Assembly (NCBI GenBank): GCA_035222895.1
Contig: JAVYIG010000319.1
Location: 186,001 to 250,000, forward strand
Origin: Strongylocentrotus droebachiensis
Lineage: Eukaryota > Echinodermata > Echinoidea > Camarodonta > Strongylocentrotidae
Length of the DNA stretch: 64,000 nucleotides
Direction of reading: 5' to 3'
Part shown: piece by piece, positions 39,001 to 40,995 of the stretch
Numbering within the stretch: position 1 is the stretch's first letter
Layout of the letters: the number at the start of each line of letters is the position of its first letter
Notes under the pieces: model-generated
Database searches by the model: none
What the model saw: the letters and a program-made list of their open reading frames with translations, nothing else
What the model was told of the DNA's origin: nothing
Position numbers and translations under genes: made by a program

Positions 39001-40516
39001 TATTGACTGAATTGTTACTATTATATGTAGTTTATGTAATCTGCCTGACAATGGTTAATGAATATCCTTAATCACAGTATGATAATCTACATGTAGTATT
39101 GAATTATACTAATTATACCACACCGATACGTTCCAATGGTGCCATAGTGCCGTTTTCCTTGCAGCTCTTATGCAAAGCATAGTACTTATACCCTATAGAG
39201 GGCAAGAAAACAGCACCATAATTACAAATGACATAATAGATAAATACTGAAACAATTTTTTATTAATACGGCTAATACAAAATGAAAGCATTGGTGCTGT
39301 ACAACAATGTTAAGAAATGCAAAGAAAAATATTTAGTGAAATAAACCATTTGCTCAGTTGACTTGTTAAAGTATGATTTAATTTTAATTCTGTAGACTCC
39401 TGTCTGAGTTATTTCAGGCTTAGTATTTAAAGTTGTAAAGTGGTTTTAGCTGTCTGATCTCACGGTTTTACTGGTGCATCATTACTTTCCCCATAATTGA
39501 TGATATTCAGAATTTGTAATGAACAATTATAACTGTTTATTGCTGGTATACATGTATGTTGAACGATTTTTATGATTTTGTATTTTGGAGCCATGAATGT
39601 TATTTGCAAATCTCATTTCATTGAAGTTGATTCACCCTATGACTGTTACATGAAATGGATATAATTCTGGTGCTCATATATACCACCAGCAGCTAATATT
39701 ATGCATGTACATCTGTTGTACTCCACTGCTCATTCAATGTTATATTTATTTATTTAGCTCTGACCTTTTCTCTGGCAACACTTGCTCCAGGCTTTACATG
39801 TATTTAATCAAAAAATAGTTTTGCGGTTACATTTGGGTTTAGGTTAGGTTTAGGAAAAGTTTGTTTTAGCATTAAGTGCATTGTAAACGATACTTCTATT
39901 TACAGGGGCTCTTTTAGGATTTGGTGTTGCATAAATGCGATGTTCTCACAGCGATATTCAGGTGTTTTACTAGAGCTCTTTCCAAGCTTTCGAGAGCTAA
40001 ATCGCTCACTGCTCACATGTATTTTTTTCGCTGGTCAAGTGTTATTGTTGGTCCAGAGTTAAAGTTAAGAATATGGTTAGCGTAGGATATTGTCGGCAAA
40101 GCAATTTTAACCTGAGCATGTGTCGTACAACGCTTGTTTTGTAGTTTGGGTATGACAGGCATTTTCCTTAGACCCCAGCCCGAGCCATCTCATCAAAATC
40201 ACACTTTGGAAAACGCTATGATAGAAAACTGTTCAATAGTGTGTGTTTACATAACTTTTTATCACCAGTGATTTTATGATAAAAAAGCGCCCTTTTTGTA
40301 AATAATTTGTACTATAACAACAGGGAATGATGATTTCTTGTAGACTTTTTAATATGTGAACTAAGGATTATTGTGTAGGCAGGTGAACGTCATTTTGTAT
40401 CACTGTCAAATGTTGAGAAATGATAGGATATTAGTGTTCTATAAAAATATTGTGGATGGTGTTTTTTATGACTTTTTTTTTTCTTTCAATTTGAGATGTT
40501 AATAAAGATATTCTAA
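1..40516 (+). CDS. RIF1: RIF1 gene (31 coding exons seen, 5' end outside window)
   Basis: RIF1 is a nuclear chromatin protein that controls replication timing, recruits PP1 phosphatase, and acts with 53BP1 in double-strand-break repair. I placed 31 exons by splice sites and similarity to vertebrate RIF1 as I remember it. All introns are GT-AG except intron 24, which is GC-AG. Exon lengths sum to 9,078 nt, an exact multiple of three, giving 3,025 residues plus stop. Human RIF1 is about 2,470 residues, and the extra length is mainly in exon 23. The order is N-terminal HEAT repeats (exons 1-20), a disordered middle (21-24), a GILKR motif and an RVSF motif for PP1 docking (24-25), and the conserved C-terminal domain (27-31). 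The start codon and the first part of the HEAT domain lie upstream of the window. The proposed transcript end near 40516 rests only on an AATAAA signal. Confidence 0.93.
338..640 (+). mobile_element. tRNA-derived SINE (sea urchin SURF1-like)
   Basis: A tRNA-like head has an A-box region (GTGGTCCAGTGG) and a B box (GGTTCGAATCC). It is followed by a body segment (GTCCTTTGGCAAGACGTTAAT) that recurs at 30.7 kb (reverse strand), 33.6 kb and 52.2 kb in this window. The tail ends near a short ATT-rich stretch. The family name is an inference from the general structure. Confidence 0.7.
863..1003. mobile_element. Short palindromic MITE-like element
   Basis: Long inverted repeats face each other across a short spacer. 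The left arm contains CGTTTCACAAAACGGTCATA and the right arm is its imperfect reverse complement, ending TTTTGTGAAACGCTG. There is no coding capacity. Confidence 0.6.
1347..1488 (+). CDS. RIF1: RIF1 exon 2
   Basis: HEAT-repeat coding with 47 full codons. KSLCTRALWCLAKQ corresponds to the vertebrate KNVRTRALWVISKQ. The acceptor is ttccag, the donor is gag|gtaat, and the exon ends in phase 0. Confidence 0.92.
2278..2375 (+). CDS. RIF1: RIF1 exon 3
   Basis: HEAT-repeat coding with 32 codons (IHTILCSVEKAV...HESINVII) between a cttcttcag acceptor and a cag|gtaaa donor. It matches the vertebrate segment ending DFEALNVIVR and ends two bases into an Arg codon. Confidence 0.88.
2539..2755 (+). pseudogene. 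Partial duplicate of the RIF1 exon 4 acceptor region
   Basis: A degraded copy of the sequence at about 2813-3070, which contains intron 3 and the start of exon 4. Both share TTAGCTTTGTACAA near the left and a tract ending CCAGATTACAGGAGCA at the exon start. The copy loses homology about 12 bases into the exon, so it holds a decoy AG at 2730-2731 but no usable exon. Confidence 0.75.
3054..3336 (+). CDS. RIF1: RIF1 exon 4
   Basis: HEAT-repeat coding with 94 codons, including WGKLLLPNLVHTA and MLKVWTYYVTILGK. These parallel the vertebrate WAKLVIPLVVHSA and VLKLWPLFVKLLG. The exon is notably GC-richer than its flanks. The acceptor is ctcccag and the donor is aag|gtgag. Confidence 0.93.
3337..4096 (+). 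other. RIF1 intron 4, AT-rich
   Basis: No gene is seen. The stretch ending at about 4076 (AATAAAAAACAATTTGAATTTAATTT) resembles the A/T-rich tail of a retroposon, but I cannot assign a family. Confidence 0.35.
4097..4235 (+). CDS. RIF1: RIF1 exon 5
   Basis: 46 codons. SLHKGGSLINSLLTVIELGF and SWQALIDNFSLDL match the vertebrate LHRSGSFINSLLQLEELGF and WKSLIDNFALNPD. The donor is ctgg|gtatg and the exon ends one base into an Asp codon. Confidence 0.94.
4735..4845 (+). mobile_element. Possible LINE 3' end with AAAT tail
   Basis: A segment with CAGGGCCTCATGGAATACCA and GCCACCCTGTATAAATA is followed by a short AAATAAAT tail. This resembles the 3' terminus of non-LTR retrotransposons. There is no coding part, and the family is not certain. 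Confidence 0.35.
4878..5029 (+). CDS. RIF1: RIF1 exon 6
   Basis: 50 codons. NAKRLKLLMQP is shared nearly exactly with the vertebrate SAKRLKLLMQP, and KLDTWWRLVSFLG with KLEVWWYLLMRLG. The acceptor is catccag, the donor is gtg|gtaag, and the exon ends in phase 0. Confidence 0.95.
5351..5744. mobile_element. MITE family B, copy 1
   Basis: A roughly 390-bp non-coding element whose ends are inverted repeats: TTAAAGAGAAGGTTGAGTTC on the left, and AGAACTCAACTTTATCTTTAA on the right. The same element recurs at 7883-8254 and 33943-34329, sharing internal text such as CATCTTTCTGTGTACAGTGC. Confidence 0.8.
6110..6222 (+). pseudogene. Pseudo-exon: tandem copy of RIF1 exon 7
   Basis: From the acceptor (cgtttccag, ending 6142) on, this copy matches exon 7 at 58 of its first 69 exonic bases by eye and reads VCAPLLQCTLGPIRTGAA. 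Homology stops near 6220. No GT donor follows, and the frame reaches a stop before the real exon, so it should not be a normal coding exon. The acceptor itself looks usable. Confidence 0.8.
6270..6402 (+). CDS. RIF1: RIF1 exon 7
   Basis: 44 codons beginning VCTPLLQCTLG, which aligns with the vertebrate VCVPLIQSTI that follows the exon 6 segment. The acceptor is ccttttcag, the donor is cag|gtatg, and the exon ends one base into the next codon. An incomplete tandem copy lies just upstream. Confidence 0.85.
6577..6640 (+). mobile_element. SINE 3' fragment
   Basis: The text TTGCTTACTAGCA...CTTTCTTAGCAGTCAGGTAAAATAA matches the tail of the SINE at about 47220-47275. There is no tRNA-like head here. 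Confidence 0.5.
6754..6952. mobile_element. MITE family A, copy 1
   Basis: A roughly 195-bp element bounded by CTTTAAAG-type inverted ends, with internal hallmarks CACTGACAGGTGGTTATCTCA and GAGGGCGCAAGTAGCTACAA. Related copies lie at about 11091-11290, 23311-23492 and 51898-52054. Confidence 0.8.
6984..7136 (+). CDS. RIF1: RIF1 exon 8
   Basis: 50 codons. PAASPITPRLNL and RMLAAILG correspond to the less conserved vertebrate stretch with NPMTPVH...PRMNLSSN...IQLLGLEMLLHFLLG. The acceptor is cattag and the donor is cag|gtgag. Confidence 0.88.
7144..7285 (-). mobile_element. SINE fragment (reverse)
   Basis: The text TTTATATAGTGCTTAATAC...GCGCTTTACAGATATATTATTACCCTGGTC resembles the 3' part of the SINE-like sequences at 30.4 kb and 59.2 kb, read on the minus strand. 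It sits directly after the exon 8 donor. Confidence 0.5.
7756..7872 (+). CDS. RIF1: RIF1 exon 9
   Basis: 38 codons (VLPQRILSSPSVFSKVAPCL) aligning with the vertebrate LEHPLISSPSFFSKHANTLI. The acceptor is attcacag and the donor is tag|gtgag. Confidence 0.9.
7883..8254. mobile_element. MITE family B, copy 2
   Basis: It begins TTAAAGATAAAGTTGAGTTC and ends with the inverted form CTCAACTTTATCTTTAA. The interior matches the copies at 5.4 kb and 34 kb. It starts only 10 bases after the exon 9 donor. Confidence 0.75.
8455..8690 (+). mobile_element. Probable LINE 3' end
   Basis: A stretch reading like the degraded C-terminus of a non-LTR reverse transcriptase protein (a W-K-D-L-P-L-type motif, then a Lys-rich end) runs into GCGCTTTGGGCCTTTATTAGAAAAGCG and an AAT microsatellite. 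This is a typical 3' tail. The family is not assigned. Confidence 0.4.
8691..9101 (+). other. RIF1 intron 9, distal part
   Basis: I see no gene, repeat family or RNA in this stretch. It leads into the exon 10 acceptor (ttaatcag). Confidence 0.4.
9102..9259 (+). CDS. RIF1: RIF1 exon 10
   Basis: 52 codons of helical HEAT-type sequence (RIFNEFVEQVKGVVEGSSKR...FVEHLTTLINSNQLPPSTVL), at the place where vertebrate RIF1 has LLLKSLESIVKSEVFPVSKTLVL. The acceptor is atcag, the donor is ctg|gtgag, and the exon ends in phase 0. Confidence 0.9.
9699..9782 (+). CDS. RIF1: RIF1 exon 11
   Basis: 28 codons with LPKKVLSSSSYH, matching the vertebrate LPQKVLGSPAYQ. The acceptor is ttccctag and the donor is cat|gtaag. 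Confidence 0.92.
10142..10212 (+). CDS. RIF1: RIF1 exon 12
   Basis: 23 codons beginning GTPALFLTSLLFN, nearly identical to the vertebrate GTPALFLIQLIFN. The acceptor is attacag and the donor is aag|gtaag, two bases into an Arg codon. Confidence 0.95.
10213..10860 (+). other. RIF1 intron 12
   Basis: T-rich intron with a near-duplicated CACTTTAAAA...TTTATGAAAA segment around 10580-10670. I see no gene or named repeat. Confidence 0.4.
10861..11041 (+). CDS. RIF1: RIF1 exon 13
   Basis: 60 codons. RFFSILMRLVECGMASPGTF matches the vertebrate RFFLSLESLVGCVLSGPTSP, and ALWRMWSALAGPL matches HLWKMWSVIVTPL. The acceptor is attgcag and the donor is cag|gtaac. Confidence 0.95.
11091..11290. mobile_element. 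MITE family A, copy 2
   Basis: Begins CTTTAAAGCC and ends near GGCTTCAAAC. The interior contains GGTCACTGGCAGGTGGTTAT and GAGGGCGCAAGTAGCTACAA, shared with the other copies. Confidence 0.75.
11653..11757 (+). CDS. RIF1: RIF1 exon 14
   Basis: 35 codons. TNEVNQGDSLEHDFSAV is almost the same as the vertebrate TNEVNQGDALEHNFSAI. The acceptor is gttcag and the donor is cag|gtaag, phase 0. It precedes the largest intron in the gene. Confidence 0.96.
12050..12170. repeat. CT-rich microsatellite
   Basis: A C run followed by repeated CTCTCT and imperfect TTTCTGT units. The short open frames across it are by-products of the simple repeat. Confidence 0.85.
13180..13503 (+). repeat. Two-copy tandem duplication
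   Basis: Copies lie at about 13180-13342 and 13353-13503. Both carry CAGTTCACACCCTTTTGTCT, GTAGCTATAAACAGAAAGC and GAGGCATAGAAAGACAAG in the same order, with indels between copies. No coding function is evident. Confidence 0.85.
14354..15355 (-). CDS. Two-Ig-domain type I membrane protein, nested antisense in RIF1 intron
   Basis: A 333-residue open frame on the minus strand. Residues 12-28 form a hydrophobic signal peptide. Residues 30-131 look like a V-type Ig domain with a D-D-E-G-T-F motif, but the usual F-strand Cys is missing; Cys49 and Cys92 are possible alternative partners. Residues 132-205 resemble a second Ig domain (Cys139, W150-V-S-L-Q-C155, then D-G-L-V-Y-C-C). A Ser/Thr-rich stalk follows, a transmembrane helix at about 281-300, and a short basic tail (YRRKAKELARLQR). 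There are several N-glycosylation sequons (NDT, NCT, NNS). No intron interrupts the frame. I do not recognise an orthologue. An adhesion or immune-type receptor, or a binding partner of one, is possible but not shown. Confidence 0.75.
   Translation of the reverse strand: MFQRQELSFKSKIYIVIVFIVFSRISTCKSLTLKVKVGEKAIFDFTYPCDSTKITVQNSYRLPFYNSNNPRSIPLPANYLLESQNDTVRNECSLHLTINPVSRDDEGTFILTAYKNGDMLPDDRMIGLLVDYPPGKASCELSNDYNDGGWVSLQCTAPVGTLPGHILCYQNDTRLPPKDKLGESDRYLNQIILARLDGLVYCCSSDLTGIEDKCNCTDWRWDPVSDSVSDIADPCPQAMSTEDPTSTHSITIYSSSSYLVTAPTKYPENPKNNSNWKVTYAPIMVIFVLVIITLSIVYTFTYRRKAKELARLQRSIIPESKDPCLPVIGEEVV
15356..15924 (-). promoter_or_regulatory. Probable 5' UTR of the nested Ig-domain gene
   Basis: An acceptor-like site (tttctttcag on the minus strand) ends at 15925, so a transcript could enter here and run to the start codon at 15355. 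The leader would be about 570 nt and includes a 75-codon upstream open frame (15406-15633). Splicing is inferred only. Confidence 0.35.
16653..16740 (-). promoter_or_regulatory. Candidate first exon of the nested Ig-domain gene
   Basis: On the minus strand a good donor (gtaagtaaatttt) begins at about 16652 downstream of a short non-repetitive stretch, and it could join the acceptor at 15925. The 5' limit is unknown. RNA evidence would be needed to confirm. Confidence 0.25.
16742..17590. repeat. Duplicated repeat block, one copy carrying an insertion
   Basis: Two related segments lie at about 16800-17160 and 17440-17670. Both include GAGCCAATCATTGAG, GTATAGAGGTACAAAGTC, GTGCGGCTTCCCTACGATAC and AGTGAGTACCGGAGGCATTA. 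The first copy is interrupted by a family F MITE at 16919-17071 and the second is not. Inverted segments (GACAAAATTCGCGCC against GGCGCGAATTTTGTC) suggest an original fold-back element. Confidence 0.75.
16919..17071. mobile_element. MITE family F, copy 1
   Basis: About 153 bp with inverted ends GGGCTGTCAA and TTGACAGCCC. The interior contains CTCCCG repeats and GCGTGGTGGCG. A second copy in the other orientation is at 48026-48374. A copy of its target lacking the insertion is present at about 17560. Confidence 0.85.
17680..18010 (+). repeat. Dispersed repeat with two internal units
   Basis: GGAGGCATTATGTTTTTGGGTTG leads into two copies (about 17760-17830 and 17910-17990) of a unit with ATGGATTCCCGCCAAACTTGG, TCATGTATG, and AATGAACTGATTAGATTTTAG. 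It resembles a repeat that I believe is widespread in marine invertebrates, and I cannot name it. Confidence 0.6.
18403..18552 (+). CDS. RIF1: RIF1 exon 15
   Basis: 50 codons. TLLKLWSELYEAFARSA and CCEDISSKLM match the vertebrate TLLRTWSELYRAFARCA and CCEELSSKIM. The acceptor is actcgcag, the donor is gag|gtcag, phase 0. Its second half is duplicated downstream. Confidence 0.96.
18650..18819 (+). pseudogene. Tandem partial copy of RIF1 exon 15 and its donor
   Basis: A second copy of 18469-18638. The exonic part (18650-18733) keeps the frame, differs at four bases, all synonymous, and keeps the same donor (gag|gtcag). The first half of the exon and its acceptor are missing. The intronic part differs at about nine bases in 85. 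It could be a recent fossil or a cryptic alternative exon. Confidence 0.85.
19174..19264 (+). CDS. RIF1: RIF1 exon 16
   Basis: 30 codons (IWCYVDAVGQICQVITRNLD), at the place of the vertebrate VDRIIYIITVMVDCIDFSPY. The acceptor is tcacag, the donor is gat|gtaag, one base into a Ser codon. Confidence 0.85.
19265..19540 (+). mobile_element. Possible LINE 3' end
   Basis: The frame runs on from exon 16 into NRSTESMTAFMSAIKTPLF and then stops. This resembles the extreme C-terminus of CR1/L2-type reverse transcriptases. A tail with GGCGCTATACAAGAAGCCATCATTATCAT follows. The alternative is intron retention giving a shortened RIF1. Confidence 0.35.
19623..19834. mobile_element. Fold-back element family D, reduced copy
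   Basis: It matches one arm of the 399-bp palindrome at 59668-60066 (TAGAGTACCGAAG, AAAACCAATTGAATATGT, TATAGGAACTC) and ends ACCACTCTAT. Most of the second arm is missing. Confidence 0.7.
20233..20381 (+). CDS. RIF1: RIF1 exon 17
   Basis: 49 codons. GNLTSLVKLVAHVTEA corresponds to the vertebrate GKLTSLFKLIVKVIYS. The acceptor is tatacag, the donor is cag|gtatg, phase 0. Confidence 0.92.
20430..20765. repeat. ATC trinucleotide-rich tract
   Basis: Imperfect ATC/TTC repeats fill most of intron 17. Long open frames on both strands here are simple-repeat artefacts. Confidence 0.85.
20814..20959 (+). CDS. RIF1: RIF1 exon 18
   Basis: 48 codons (TDVLHWFSAAQSLIGAMSDC), at the place of the vertebrate SDTLFTIGNSITGIISSVLGH. 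The acceptor is ttattacag, the donor is cag|gtagg. Confidence 0.9.
21542..21790 (+). CDS. RIF1: RIF1 exon 19
   Basis: 82 full codons. LSAIDDKLERLWIDL and RNYTLIFWTATFGN match the vertebrate VYSCLNNKLEKLLGEI and RKQSAQFWNATFAK near the end of the HEAT domain. The acceptor is cctgcag, the donor is aa|gtatg. Confidence 0.94.
22251..22347 (+). CDS. RIF1: RIF1 exon 20
   Basis: 32 codons (CLAKMKTMGEIPLPGW), at the end of the helical N-terminal domain, parallel to the vertebrate LTQAKQKFLLLLPGL. The acceptor is ttttcag, the donor is gag|gtgag, phase 0. Confidence 0.9.
22405..22564. mobile_element. MITE family E, copy 1
   Basis: 160 bp with inverted ends TACAGTCAAACCTGC and GCAGGTTTGACTGTA, almost fully palindromic. 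A second copy is at 45151-45345 and a partial one ends at about 19092. Confidence 0.85.
22918..23202 (+). CDS. RIF1: RIF1 exon 21
   Basis: 95 codons marking the start of the disordered region: acidic and Pro-rich, then basic with several SP sites (APSPQKM, SSPVKGQ, TSPGRS, YSPGSAKRK). The acceptor is cataaag, the donor is acg|gtacg. Confidence 0.88.
23311..23492. mobile_element. MITE family A, copy 3
   Basis: Starts CCTTAAAGAC and ends GGGGCTTTAA, with the shared interior GGTCACTGACAGGTGGCTAT and CAAGTAGCTACAAGTAG. Confidence 0.75.
24101..24264 (+). CDS. RIF1: RIF1 exon 22
   Basis: 54 codons. FVVISSEPKKKRGLTEHQKE and RTKR..LALYNGLDQSQDTQ match the vertebrate FVFIPPEGKDAKERILTDHQKEVLKTKR...MYNNLDVSQDT. 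This is a conserved island in the disordered region, with several SQ sites. An identical TACATAACAG string occurs at 24061 and as the acceptor at 24091, so a second AG lies 30 bases upstream. Confidence 0.96.
24265..25046 (+). other. RIF1 intron 22
   Basis: AT-rich; contains homopolymer A and T tracts near 24745-24940. I see no gene or named repeat. Confidence 0.4.
25047..29398 (+). CDS. RIF1: RIF1 exon 23, 4.35-kb exon of the disordered region
   Basis: About 1,450 codons, open throughout; the frame continues past the donor (caag|gtatg) to a stop at 29412. It is highly charged, with many SQ/TQ sites (possible ATM/ATR targets) and SP sites (possible CDK targets). An RRIVTFFEPVK motif lies near the start. 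Seven AT-hook-like cores lie at 26578-27180. A basic SP-rich block follows at about 27780-28400, including two copies of an ISPK-L-A motif, and an acidic stretch (29180-29290) precedes the end. Vertebrate RIF1 also encodes this region in one large exon. Neither the AT-hook array nor the ISPK repeats are ones I know from vertebrate RIF1. Confidence 0.95.
26578..27180 (+). repeat. RIF1: Seven coding AT-hook-like repeats in RIF1
   Basis: Seven basic cores are spaced mostly 28-31 residues apart: RRSGRPRKS, RRRGRSKLS, RRRGRPRKT, RKRGRPQKT, KKRGRSRKE, TKRGRSRKF and KKRRRQRKS. Acidic linkers often contain SQ. Three keep the canonical G-R-P core that binds the minor groove of AT-rich DNA; the others are variants. 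DNA binding is inferred from the motif. Confidence 0.85.
29957..30363 (+). CDS. RIF1: RIF1 exon 24 with SILK-like PP1 motif
   Basis: 135 codons with many SP sites. SPSASPSSGILKRRD matches the vertebrate SPLASPSTSILKRGL, the first PP1-docking motif. The Ser of SILK is Gly here. The exon must end at SSSK with a GC donor (aag|gcaagc), because the next exon continues in frame only from there. Confidence 0.92.
30364..31243 (+). other. RIF1 intron 24, GC-AG type, with SINE
   Basis: The donor is GCAAGC, followed at once by an AAT microsatellite (30374-30435), then a reverse SINE. The acceptor is caacaacag at 31243. No GT donor nearby keeps the reading frame into exon 25. Confidence 0.8.
30422..30806 (-). 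mobile_element. tRNA-derived SINE (reverse)
   Basis: On the minus strand the head reads AGAGGTGTCGTGGTCGAGTA, then a B-box-like GCAGTTTGAGTCC and the family body GTCCTTTGGCAAAACATTGAT. It ends at the AAT microsatellite. It is the same family as 338-640. Confidence 0.7.
31244..31435 (+). CDS. RIF1: RIF1 exon 25 with RVSF PP1 motif
   Basis: 64 codons starting SRRVSFADKVF, equal to the vertebrate VRRVSFADPIY. This is the main PP1-docking motif, by which RIF1 brings phosphatase to origins. The donor is aag|gtgag, phase 0. Confidence 0.97.
31436..32423 (+). other. RIF1 intron 25
   Basis: No gene. A stretch at about 32190-32290 (CCCGTTTCATAACACTTGTTAAC) looks like one arm of a palindromic element; the rest is unassigned. 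Confidence 0.4.
32424..32615 (+). CDS. RIF1: RIF1 exon 26
   Basis: 64 codons: a poly-Ser run followed by a basic stretch (LRRKSPHSSRRMKSKPMKS). I chose the donor cat|gtaag; an alternative at atg|gtaca, six bases earlier, is weaker. Both keep the frame. The region resembles vertebrate SPGSRSPKFKSSKK. Confidence 0.85.
33064..33266 (+). CDS. RIF1: RIF1 exon 27
   Basis: 67 codons. YPALAECSLPVETVLPRLTS matches the vertebrate YPPLVNCVAPVDIILPQITS at the start of the conserved C-terminal domain. The donor is tg|gtgag, inside a Trp codon. Confidence 0.96.
33301..33529. mobile_element. MITE family I with perfect 20-bp inverted ends
   Basis: The ends AATACACCCTTTCACGGTTA and TAACCGTGAAAGGGTGTATT are exact reverse complements over 20 bases. 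The 229-bp element has no open frame and starts 34 bases after an exon donor. Confidence 0.9.
33530..33790 (+). mobile_element. tRNA-derived SINE
   Basis: Starts AGAGGTGTTGTAGTC, has a B box GGTTCGATCCC and the body GTCCTTTGGCAAGGCATTAAT. It directly abuts the MITE ending at 33529. Confidence 0.65.
33943..34329. mobile_element. MITE family B, copy 3
   Basis: Begins TTAAAGAGAAGGTTGAGTTC and ends GAACTCAACTTTATCTTTAA. It is close in sequence to the copy at 5351-5744. Confidence 0.8.
34433..34511 (+). CDS. RIF1: RIF1 exon 28
   Basis: 26 codons. SRGLGQLVRARNIRTIGDLS is nearly identical to the vertebrate ARGLGQLIRAKNIKTIGDLS. The acceptor is gttccag, the donor is cag|gtaag. Confidence 0.97.
35050..35124 (+). 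CDS. RIF1: RIF1 exon 29
   Basis: 25 codons. LPIKSPKVGHLKNVLSAF matches the vertebrate LPIRSPKVSNVKKALRIY. The acceptor is ctgtcag, the donor is aag|gtaat. Confidence 0.96.
35125..35956 (+). other. RIF1 intron 29
   Basis: A/T-rich intron with a polypyrimidine tract before exon 30 (ttctttcttcttctttttccc). I see no gene or defined element. Confidence 0.4.
35957..36017 (+). CDS. RIF1: RIF1 exon 30
   Basis: 20 codons of weakly conserved linker (FPESKGTEVDSLSKAGCSTK). It is supported by a strong acceptor and an ag|gtaag donor, and by the phase it supplies to exon 31. Confidence 0.8.
36470..36777 (+). CDS. RIF1: RIF1 terminal coding exon
   Basis: 102 codons and a TGA stop. LLGRLEGLVSDFKD...LPAAELFRAHQHVNNLTEII aligns with the vertebrate C-terminal helix LLAQISALALQLDSEDLHNYSGSQLFEMHEKLSCMANSVI. 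Both proteins finish shortly afterwards with an SPS motif. Decayed copies of the last third of this exon follow in the 3' UTR. Confidence 0.95.
36778..37570 (+). repeat. Decayed tandem array of the last RIF1 exon in the 3' UTR
   Basis: About seven imperfect units of about 85-120 bp start near 36811, 36930, 37041, 37157, 37263, 37375 and 37460. Each echoes 36691-36810: GGCTCA..., then GACAACCTGACAGA...ATCATGGATGCTC, then AATATGACAAAA, then GAGGTCAGAGTTGAAGGTCA. The unit at 37041 is clearest, with CTGGTTGACAACCTGACAGA against the exon's CATGTCAATAATCTGACGGA. All lie after the stop codon. Confidence 0.75.
37782..38442. mobile_element. MITE family G with GC-rich hairpins
   Basis: The ends CAGAGATGCCAAC and GTTGGCATCTCTG are inverted repeats, and TGATGA flanks both sides as a possible target duplication. 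The interior has CTCCCGAT repeats, A/T homopolymers, and back-to-back small hairpins (GCGCTACGCGC and GTGCGCTATGCGCAC) at about 38350-38385. Confidence 0.85.
40501..40506 (+). terminator. Candidate RIF1 poly(A) signal
   Basis: AATAAA in the sequence GAGATGTTAATAAAGATATTC, downstream of about 2 kb of repeat-poor UTR-like DNA. It is the last such signal before the intergenic region. Confidence 0.4.
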
Positions 40517-40966
40517 TGATAAAAACAAAGATGTTGGTTTGGTAGATGAGCATTGATTATTATGTATGAAATTGGGGCAGTAAAGTTGAGCTGTAGATAG
40601 AAATGAATTTTTTTTACAATCAAATCATTCCCACGGCCAGTAGAAAAGGGTAAAGGACTACGTTCTCTCTGTAAATCTGCCCGATGAAAGTGAGGATGCG
40701 GATGGTGGTGGGGGTGGGGGTGGTGATGACAGTAATAATATGATTGCAGGGCAGGACCCTCTGGAAAGAACACTTAACCTGTGGAGTACTGATTTTCTCT
40801 TTCCCATGGACTTTAACAGAGGGACCATCTGTCTCCCAATGGTTTATAATGCTGATGAGGCTACCCTAGATAAACAAGACGTTGTCGTTGTTATCATTAT
40901 TATTATAATTACTATGTGATAATGGAGATGATGATACTGTTGGCCATGATTATAATGATAAAAAGT

Positions 40967-40995
40967 GGGGGAGGGGGAGGGGGAGGGGAGGGGGT
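40967..40995 (+). other. G-quadruplex-type G tract
   Basis: Five runs of four or five G separated by single A residues, a strong intramolecular quadruplex pattern on the plus strand. It lies between the 3' ends of two convergent genes. Confidence 0.7.

Larger units (their letters stand above)
37571..40516 (+). other. RIF1: RIF1 3' UTR (probable)
   Basis: No further coding exon. It contains a MITE (37782-38442), then mostly unique AT-rich sequence. There are AATAAA-like motifs, the best placed being at 40501-40506 just before sequence of a different character. A TGTAAATA Pumilio-type site is at about 40300. The true 3' end needs RNA data. Confidence 0.5.
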
